This document shows, one piece after another, positions 56,204 to 64,000 of a stretch of 64,000 nucleotides of DNA; position 1 is the first letter of the stretch, and each line of letters begins with the position of its first letter. Location of the stretch: assembly GCA_030512295.1 (NCBI GenBank), contig JAULSR010000007.1:644501-708500 (forward strand). Reading direction: 5' to 3'. Below the pieces are notes generated by a model. That model worked only from the letters and a program-made list of their open reading frames with translations, did not search any database and was not told where the DNA came from. This DNA comes from Bombardia bombarda (lineage: Eukaryota > Ascomycota > Sordariomycetes > Sordariales > Lasiosphaeriaceae). Made by a program: the position numbers and the translations under genes.

Positions 56204-57786
56204 GAATCTGTCATGGAAATGAAAAGTCGCCACTCCAGCTCGAAATCCGATTTCTCTTTGTTTTATGAGCGGTGATGTGGATGAGACCTGTAAATTTGAG
56301 ATCGACAACCCCATAAACGCACACGCTCTTTCACACCTAACCCACTTATATCAGCTTCAACGCTCCGTCGTGATAGGCAAGCAGGATTGCTCGGTGGAGG
56401 AGGGGGAGCGAACAACCTACCTACTATATCGATACGCGTAGCCGTATCACATACAATTGTCGCATTCCGCGGATGTTTGCTAGTTCATTATAGGTAGGCA
56501 GATTTCCTACTAACGTGATCAAGCAAGCAGGGCAGTGGTGTTACACTGCTTGGAGGCCGAGTCATAGGCTGGGTAAACAGAGCAGGGTATAACAAAAGAT
56601 GATTTCTTGGGTTCGTTTGTCAGATAGCCCACCTTGGAAGGAATAGGTAACAGGCCGTAGCAAAGAGAAATGATCGACGCTTGGCTGCGAAAGGTTGCTT
56701 GAGCAAAGTGAGAGAAGAGATCGAGAGAAAGGGTATCGTCGATGAGGTCTATAAGTAATGCAAAGTGGTAAGGATATTCGGGGAGTTCGGATCACAACAG
56801 GCGCCCGTCCGCAGTCGGAAAAGAGGATGTGAGATGTGAGGTGTGAGGTGTGGGTTATGAAGTCATTGTATGGGCAACCGCGGCGCGGCGCGGATCTTCT
56901 GGGTCGCAGAAGTGAGATCTGTCGTGACGAGGCCTGTAAGTTGCAAGCAAGCAAGCCGATCTTGCCGGATGGGCGAGTAGGTGGAAAGAAAGCACTGGAC
57001 ATAGGCTGCACAATTCGCTGCCTCGTAAGCGCCGCCATTAACTAAAACATGAAAAATAAATAATTATAACATCTATTATTATAGGATGCGGGTAATACGT
57101 GGAATAAATCATGATTATTCAACCACCCAAAAGACAAACAAAGAAAATCAGTTGACAGTCGGGTGATGCTCGTAGGTCGGTATTCGAGGTTCAGTAACAG
57201 GGCAGTTCCCGGTCCGGAAATCGCGGCCAGCGCTGTCAGGTGCCGACCTACCGCGAGCAGGTGGGGCCATCCACTGTAGCTGCCTGAAGAACAAGCTGCA
57301 AGTGTCCATGCGGCAGGCAGGAGACAGCCCAAGAGACAGGGATAGGGATGTGCTTATTCAGGCCCGGCAACGAAGACACAGCTGCCATTCATACCAATTG
57401 TTTGTTTCATGAATCAAAAGATGAAAAGTCGAATTCTGATCCGAGAGCTTTCAACCCCTAAGGCTAAAGCTCCTTCTTCAAGCTCAAAGCTCCTTTTCTC
57501 CAAAGTTGATAGGGTATCCCTACACAAAGCTCGAAACGCCCAGCTGGTACTGATTCTCAAATTTTACAAATTCGGATTTTGTCTCTGTTTTCGACCAGAG
57601 ACCCAAGACTGCGAAATGGTCACAAACTACTTGAACAAGAACAGCTGGAGCACCCAAACAACGGCTGCAGAAGAGAACATGGGGCAACAAAAACATTTTC
57701 TCTGTCAACTTTTCCCAAAAAGACCTGCCACCCTGTCCTTCCCCGCCGCCCCGTCCCAAACCTACAAATCGTAACGAAACTTGCGT
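56204..57786. other. Intergenic region between sterol acyltransferase and fimbrin
   Basis: About 1.6 kb, both neighbours on the minus strand, so it holds the promoter of the first and the 3' flank of the second. Small ORFs on either strand lack protein character. Confidence 0.5.
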
Positions 57787-59973
57787 CTACTGCATCTTTT
57801 CATAAGTTGCCATGAGAGAGCCTATCGCCGTATTAGTTTCATACTCAAACACACTTTCATACCGATTTTAGAAGCACACTCACCAATAAACGTCACCACC
57901 AGACGGCTGCGGACTTGGCATATATCCTCGGGCACCAGCCAGATGGTCGCACCCATCTTTCTCGCAATGCTGATGCTGAGCTTGGCGTTCAAGTAGGCAT
58001 CATCGTCATTCTTGCCAGGTGTGACGAGATCGTAGTCGACATAGCTGCTCTTCATACCGTTCAGGACGTCCAGCAAGAAAATGCCCGTACCAATGGACGA
58101 GTCCTTGAACGACCGAACGCTTGAATTGCGTCCGCCCTTGCGGCTCATGTCATTGGCCCATCTCACCATCTCCGCGTCTGTGATCTCGCGCTTGCCGAGG
58201 CGTTGAGCCAGGCCCTGCAGCGTCAGCGTGATGTCCTTGCGCATCAGCTGCCACACTAGTCCCAGCGTCAGTGTGCGCTGTCCATCTGTGATATCGGCAC
58301 CCTGGATGCCGACCAGCGAGAAGCCGTGTTGCTTGCCGAGCTCGATAGCGTAGTTGGTGTTCTCGACGGCCTTGAACCGCATCAGCTCGTTGCCGTTAGC
58401 GGGCGCCTTGTTGACATGTCGCCAGTTGACGGAGCCCTTGATGACCTTGTCATAGGCCTGCAACAGGACAGTGCCGTCGCGTAGGTCGTCGAAGAATGAC
58501 TGGACAGCCGGCTGAACGTCGAGGCTGTTGAGCCAAAGGGTGAAGACACGGGCTTCCCGCTCTCCTTCGGCGTCGAAATCCTCGACTTCCAGCTTCTCCT
58601 CCTCCGTGATAGGGTCGAGGCATGGGTGGGTGTTGAAGAGGTTGGCCACGAAGGCGAGGTTGAGCTTGGGGTTACCGGCGACAAGAGAGGTAGGGCTGAG
58701 GAATTTCCTGCAACCAAGCTTGTCGGCGTTCTGGAGAACCTCTTCAGCGCGCTGATGGAGGTCTCGTGTCTGCAGAGGAGCCCGAGTGCAGCCATACTCG
58801 GCACCGATCTGAGCCAGCAGAACGGTGTAGTTTTCGCCATCCTTGACATCAGAGGAAAAGTTGGCTACTCTCCGCTGCCAGTTCGCGGCCTTAAGGTGGT
58901 AGTTGAACCACCGAAGGAGAATCTGCTCTGGGGGCAGACGGAGGAACTGCTCCAGGGTCTCGTCCTCGTCAAGAAGCCGGTAGAGCTCGGGGTGGAGCTT
59001 GATATCGATCTTGCCCAGCAGACCTCGGCGGATGACCTGCCAGATGAGGCCCAAAATAAGATGCTCTCTAACTTCAATGATATCCCCGCTACCAATATTC
59101 ACAACTGAGCAGCCTATACCCTTTGCTGACTCAATAACGATGTTGTTGTTTTCCGTCATCTGGAACGCGTTGAGTTTCTTGGTCTTCCTCCCGGGCACGT
59201 TCAACACACGCTCGTCGATGGTGTCGGGAACGCTGTCGTTGATGAGCTTGGCGAGGACCAAGCCATCCTTGCACTCATCGAACATCTCGAACGTGTCTGT
59301 CGCGAAGGGCAGGCGGGCACCAATGTCGGGGTCACCGGCAAGGACGGCGTTGATGTGGCGGGTGAACTCAGTGCGCTCATCCTCGTTGATGGTATGCGTA
59401 ATGTTAGCATTGGACCCCTGGACGTGGATCTTGCCACTACTGCCACCGCCGATGCTGTTCTTGGATGCATGGCCGCCTGTCCGCTGGGAGATGACGGCAG
59501 CTGGTGTAGACGGTGCGGCAACGGGTGCCCGCTTCAGGGCGGGGGAGGTGTTGTCGCGAAGCTTGGCGATGAGCTATTTCGAGCGGTTAGTTGTGCGCTG
59601 GTTAGGGACAGCCAGCTCAATTGTTCAAAGCGATGCTGCGGCGCATAAGTTAAGATGGGACTTACGCCGACATAGTCCTCGAGCTCCACACGTCTGGACG
59701 AGTCGAGCTCGACCTCCTTCAAGGCCTGGCGGACAACATCGTAAGGCTGACGCTCGCTAGTCTGGGTTGCCTTGATGGCAGTGGCCTCATCGATGTAGCC
59801 CTTGTCATCGACGTCGAGCTTGCGGAAGGCATCGGTTAACCCGAAGATGTCGCCCTGTTGGAACTGAGGGAACTTCCTGATGGGCGTCAGCTTCCCATTT
59901 TGGGGTAACACAGCAATCGCATTCGCCGTCAATCATCAAGGTCGGCATACCTCTGTAGCTTGAGGACATTCAT
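57787..59973 (-). CDS. sac6: Fimbrin (actin-bundling protein, Sac6/plastin)
   Basis: Four exons on the minus strand: 59973-59951, 59876-59666, 59573-57884 and 57821-57787, giving 652 residues. The start MNVLKLQRKFPQFQQ is typical. An EF-hand-like loop (DVDDKGYIDE) lies near residue 28. Four calponin-homology domains then fill the protein, forming two actin-binding modules, with landmarks FDECKDGLVLAKLIN, GIGCSVVNIGSGDI, LLRWFNYHL, FDDLRDGTVLLQAYD and WLVPEDICQVRSR. The 11-codon last exon completes VTFIGSLMATYEKMQ, the conserved fimbrin tail, and would be lost in an ORF-only annotation. The protein cross-links actin filaments in patches, cables and the subapical endocytic collar of hyphae. It is divergent from the small gene at 60971. 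Confidence 0.96.
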
Positions 59974-60970
59974 GATTGCGCGAGGCTCTCACAAGAAGCG
60001 GAGAGAGGTATTGTGTTCGGTAGTGATGGTCTGACGATGCTCAAAAAGATGAGGTCGCGCGGGTGGGGTGTTGATGGTGAACAGCAAGCGCGTTGTCACT
60101 AGGAAGTAGAGCCGCCGCGCGGAGTTGTTATTAATGGATGTAAAATGGTTCGCCCAGCACAATGTCGCAAAGGGACCGGCGTCGTAAAGTAATGGTGTGG
60201 TTTTGTAGTAGCCTAGACAGCTAATGTGGCTTTGAGTCCTCCAGGCTGGTTGGGGGTCCTCCGAATCGCACAGAGTTCCAGTCCAAGAGGTTCGTTGGCG
60301 GGGGCGGGGAGTGCCCGGGGGGCAAGTGCCAACCGACCTGCTGCTGCTGCCCGCGCACGCAGACTGATGTAATCCGGCTGGGCAGAAATGAGCCACTGAG
60401 GGGGATTGCGTAACGGCCCAATCAGCCCGCCTTCAGGCAGCCGAATTTCTCAGGGATCCCAGCATGGAATCCACAGTGCCAAGGCTCCCTCCTTCCCGGT
60501 TTTGCAGGGGATGTTCTGGTAGGACGCGACTTCTCAAATTCCCCGCAGATGGCAGAAATCGCCCGTGTATTCTTGCCCTCACAAGGGTCCTCCATGTACC
60601 CTGCTAGCAGCTAAATGAGAATTTTGTTTCCCTTTCCTTCCATTTGCATCTTCAGGATAACCTCAAAGCCAAGCCACACTCGGTTGTATCAACGAATACG
60701 CGGACATTCATGAGATTCATCACCAGTGACTAACGGTACAGCTCTTACTGCCTGAATAATAACATTACGGCCTAAACTCTCCAAGAAAATTGGCTGAACA
60801 TTTGTCATTGTATGTATCACATCAACCAATGGCTTTCATCATGATTCACACCACCAACCTGTTCACAGACCAAATCAGAGACGAATTTCAAGTTTCTGTC
60901 CAACTTTTAGGACAGGTTTATCATCACTTGACAGCCAAACCGGCCAATCACCAAACCAAAACTCACAAAA
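59974..60970. promoter_or_regulatory. Divergent promoter region, fimbrin and the gene at 60971
   Basis: One kilobase between two start codons facing away from each other. The left half is GC-rich, the right half CA-rich with CCAATCA near 60946-60953. No ORF here looks coding. Confidence 0.45.
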
Positions 60971-61756
60971 ATGGCCGCCGTCTGCAAAGCCTGCAATGAG
61001 CCCCTAACCCTGACCATTCAGCAGGAGGGCTCAGCCGAGGAAGGCCAGCAGCAACAGCAAGAACCCACCACCACCACCGTGCCTGACGACCTCGAGCTGC
61101 CCTGCTCCTGCCACTTCCACTGGCAATGTCTGCACGACCAGGCTCCCGCCGTGACCAGCACCCTCAAGTGCCCGTCATGCTCAACCCACCTCTCCGGCAC
61201 CACCGCGTCCTCCTCCTCTTCTGAAGAGCCCACCTCCGCCAGCCCCATCCTAGCCACCTACACCTCCGAAGGCGGCGTCGAGTCCGGCCTCGACATCTTT
61301 CCCTCCCTCTCCGAGGAGGCCTTCATCTTCGCCCACCCCGAGGCCCTGCCCGCCCGCGCCCTGCACACCATGGTGGCCATGGGCGACGTTGCCAGCATGG
61401 TCGAGCTCATGGACACGGTCGATGCCGACACTGTCACCGACATCACCACGGCCAAGCTCCTTCCCTGGACCGATCCCCAGGCCGGCGGTCAGAGCGCCCT
61501 GCACGTCGCCATCGAGTGCCAGCAGGCCAGCGTCTTCTGGCTCCTCCTGTGGGTCGGCAGCACCCTGCCCGCCTCCGTCTTCTTCCCCGGCGCCGCCCAG
61601 GCCGCCGAGGGCATGGGCCTGCGCAGGAGAGACGATATCCCCAGGGATGTGGACGTCAGGTACGTCAAGGATGCGCAGGGAAGGCTGCCTGCCGACTTGT
61701 GTCGCGAGGCCGGGCTTCCGTGGAGCAGGTACGTCGAGGGTGGGCTGTTCAAGTAA
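60971..61756 (+). CDS. Small protein with RING-like N-terminus and ankyrin-like C-terminus
   Basis: Intronless ORF of 261 codons with a good leader (AAAATGG). Residues 5-70 hold CKAC, then LPCSCHFHWQC, then CPSC, which is a RING-H2-like order with a long Gln/Pro insert between the first pair and the rest; spacing of the middle ligands is slightly unusual. Residues about 130-160 and 175-200 (ARALHTMVAMGDVASMVELM, and SALHVAIECQQASVFWLLL) resemble two ankyrin-type helix pairs. An E3-like role is conceivable, but no partner can be read from the sequence. I do not recognise a named family. The ORF is strongly GC3-biased and on the strand opposite to its right neighbour. Confidence 0.72.
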   Translation: MAAVCKACNEPLTLTIQQEGSAEEGQQQQQEPTTTTVPDDLELPCSCHFHWQCLHDQAPAVTSTLKCPSCSTHLSGTTASSSSSEEPTSASPILATYTSEGGVESGLDIFPSLSEEAFIFAHPEALPARALHTMVAMGDVASMVELMDTVDADTVTDITTAKLLPWTDPQAGGQSALHVAIECQQASVFWLLLWVGSTLPASVFFPGAAQAAEGMGLRRRDDIPRDVDVRYVKDAQGRLPADLCREAGLPWSRYVEGGLFK

Positions 61757-62317
61757 ACAACACGCCACAAACCAAGATAGAAAAACGAAATGAGTTCAAA
61801 AAATGGAGTAGCAAAAAGGGCCTGCGGGATATGGGTTGCATTTTAAATAAAAGGAGCGATTTACCACGGCTACAGTGCCAATAGGTATCCATATTGTAAT
61901 TTTGGCGGGGAAATGGCGGAAAATCAGGAAAATCCCGGCCAAGTTACACAGCGTTTAATGGTCATCAGAAGTGATATATGTCAAAAGGGCAAACCCCTTA
62001 AGGTCTGACTAATGGCAACAAATGATGCTAACGAAATTGGGCTCTCTCTACTCAGTCGCCGAAAGATATCAGCATCATTACCAGTGTACAGTCGTCTGAT
62101 GATGATATATATAATCTTAAAAGTATCATTAAGAGGCCAGAGAACAAGCAACATAAGTTAGCTCTATACACCAAGTTCCCAAACAAATCCTAAAACGCCA
62201 ACCAAATGCACGTACCAAGCATACGACGTGTGATACTAACCCCTATTAATGCAGTGCGCCTGGAGCAAAAACAAAAAGACATATCCATCCCAGTTACTAC
62301 TCAATCCAACCGAATTC
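61757..62317. other. Convergent intergenic region, AT-rich
   Basis: About 560 bp between two converging genes, AT-rich with ATATAT runs near 62105. It should hold both 3' UTRs. No gene is visible. Confidence 0.5.
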
Positions 62318-64000
62318 CTAACCTCTCGGCGTCTGCGCCTTGCCGGCCAACATCTGCGACAGTACAAAATGACTGACGTCTTCATCCCCCCAGTAGGCCA
62401 TGTGCGAGGCAATGGTATTGATAGGATTGAAATCAAGCACGCTCCTGCAACTGCCAGTTAGTAAATGCGGTCATGATCAAGAAAACAGGAGGGCAAGGGA
62501 CTACTTACTCCTGGATACTATAATCCACTCTTCCATTCCGATTCAGCGCCTGCATTTTCATCTCCTCTCTCCTCAGCTTCTGCGCCTTCTTCTCCTCTTC
62601 CACTAACGCATCCACATCCACTGGCGCATTCTCCGTCCCAGCACCGCCCTTTTCCTTTGTAATATCCACCCTGTTCTTCTGAAATCTGCTAAAAAGCGTC
62701 TCAAGCTCGTCATCAATCAGCGTCGCCTCATTGCCACTGACCGTCACCTTCCCGCTGCCGCCGGCATTCACCCCCGTCGCCAGCTGGCGCATCCGCTCTG
62801 CCGTCTTCTCGCTGCGCTTGACGTCCGAGAGGCTCGGCTCTGGGCTGATGACACCGCCGGCAGAGATGTTGGTGCCTGCACCCGGGCTTGGGCTATGTTG
62901 CTGCTGCTGTTGCTGCTGGAAGTTGGCTACGTCTTCCTGGGTCAGGCCCAGGCTGCGATTGAGCAGACTGCTGGCGATGCCGGCGCTGAGACTACTCCAC
63001 AGGCCGCTGACGCTCTGACCAACCTTGGCGCCGATTCCGGTCAGGCCCTGAGGCGCCACCGAGCCGAAGATGCCCTTCTTAGTGTAGGGTAGCACTTGCG
63101 GCTTCAGGGTGGACATGACGGGAGAGATGAGCGGCTCGAGGCGGTAAGAAATGGGGTCTGAGGGATGGAAGATGTTGAAGAGCTGGGCGACTTTCGGGGA
63201 TGAGATGCTGAAAGGGAGACGAGTGATGGGGGATACTCGCTGGTCCGTGTAAGGGTTGGATGGGGCATTATGAAATGGGTCTTCGAAATATTCCGGGCTC
63301 AGAGGGCTCTCGGACGGAAAGGCGTTGGGCAGGTGACGGGCAGAAATTGTGCGGCCCTTGAGCATCTGGAATAGACCAATAGGGGAGCCAAGGCAATAGA
63401 AGTCATCGACTTCAAAGCCAAACGAAAGATCTTTGGGATCCTTTGCCTCGTACCGATCCTGGGATGGCCAGAAACGAAGCGGATTCCTAGGCTGCTCCGT
63501 AGGCTGAGACTTCTCCTTTTGGCGACAGAGTATGTCAAACATGATGGCGGATCCAAGGGAGTGGCCCATGATGTGCACTTTGCCCTTGAATTCAGGGTTA
63601 CGTTCTTTGAAGAGCTTGAATATCCGGTTTGACTCCTGCAAAACAATCTCTGCAATCTGTTCTCGGTAGGCGCTCTGGTAGAGAAGAACGTCGAGGGCGA
63701 GATCAGAGATTAGTGATCTGGCAAATGCCACCCCTTCTATGGTGATATCCTCCAGAGATGGGTCTTTTTACATCGGTTAGTCAGCGGAGTTCGAGCAAAT
63801 ACATGGAATACATCTTACATTCATCCTCTTCGTTGAACGTTTCACCCAAATCATGCTCTCCTTTTTTCTGTTTGCGCTTTGGAAAGTCTAGTAGATGCCG
63901 CCATAGAACCGGCAAGACCTGAACGCGGCAATTACCAGGGCCGCTGCCTCCGGCTTCTAAGTTTAGGGCTCGGAGATCTGCTGAACCGGAATAGACGGTC
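62318..64000 (-). CDS. DDHD-domain phospholipase (PA-PLA1-like), 5' end beyond the window
   Basis: Partial gene on the minus strand with exons from the right edge to 63819, then 63763-62509 and 62444-62318. The visible part starts within VYSGSADLRALNLE and continues RVQVLPVLWRHLLDFPKRK, then EDITIEGVAFARSLISDLALDVLLYQ. GHSLGSAIMFD is the lipase nucleophile elbow with its Ser. The DDHD region follows: FEVDDFYCLGSPIGLF, then NIFHPSDPISYRLEPL. A long low-complexity Gln/Ser insert separates it from ..NGRVDYSIQE and, across the last intron, a tail beginning ESVLDFNPINTIASHMAYWGDEDV. In the family these enzymes hydrolyse phosphatidic acid and related phospholipids; the yeast relative is Ddl1 (YOR022C). 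The acceptor at 63764 (AAAAAG) is weak, but phase and homology support it. Confidence 0.9.

Noticed and set aside
1..64000. CRISPR arrays, IS elements, intact retrotransposons
   Set aside because: No regularly spaced direct repeats with unique spacers, no transposase or reverse transcriptase motifs, and no long terminal repeats were seen; the organism is a fungus.

Overview
The window is nuclear DNA of a filamentous ascomycete (Pezizomycotina), most likely a Sordariomycete. Genes are split by short GT..AG introns with CTAAC-like branch sites, codon third positions are GC-rich, and there are no operons. The gene set is typical of such fungi: a CBM-less GH6 cellobiohydrolase, a ferric reductase, fimbrin, a fungal sterol O-acyltransferase and a YPR011C-type carrier. 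I support 18 protein-coding genes. I see no convincing tRNA, rRNA, CRISPR array, IS element or intact transposon.

Layout. 1.2-3.5 kb: RTF1 of the Paf1 complex (+). 4.9-6.6 kb: an unrecognised two-TM protein (+). 6.6-12.6 kb: a gene-free stretch of about 6 kb. 12.6-14.6 kb: ferric reductase (+). 17.2-21.7 kb: a CBM48 (Crp1/Mdg1-like) protein with four families of internal repeats and a 1.3-kb intron (+). 23.7-25.8 kb: an RNF10/Mag2-type RING E3 (+). 26.4-27.0 kb: a small disordered protein behind a stress-type promoter (+). 27.9-29.2 kb: GH6 cellobiohydrolase (-). 32.7-33.9 kb: OST3/OST6 (-). 34.6-36.8 kb: a coiled-coil, AT-hook-like protein (+). 37.9-41.5 kb: a Cys-rich, pentapeptide-repeat protein whose frame continues past a TAG (+). 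42.5-44.0 kb: MRM2-type rRNA methyltransferase with a one-base frameshift as sequenced (+). 44.5-45.8 kb: ribosomal protein eL18 (-). 47.4-48.9 kb: mitochondrial APS/PAPS-type carrier (-). 52.0-53.3 kb: SR-type RNA-binding protein (-). 54.0-56.2 kb: sterol O-acyltransferase (-). 57.8-60.0 kb: fimbrin (-). 61.0-61.8 kb: RING-like/ankyrin-like small protein (+). 62.3 kb to the right edge: DDHD-domain phospholipase, 5' end outside the window (-).

The genes do not form a pathway cluster. Most are single-copy housekeeping genes (transcription elongation, translation, N-glycosylation, actin bundling, lipid storage) with a few environment-responsive ones (ferric reductase, cellobiohydrolase, CBM48 protein, small stress-type gene). 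The observations most worth following are the frameshift just before a catalytic Lys codon in the MRM2 gene, the in-frame TAG that coincides with a possible splice acceptor in the Cys-rich gene, the repeat-built CBM48 protein with its very long intron inside the CBM, and a 10-bp CRE-like inverted repeat with two STREs upstream of the small gene at 26.4 kb. Exon limits were worked out by hand from splice consensus and phase arithmetic.
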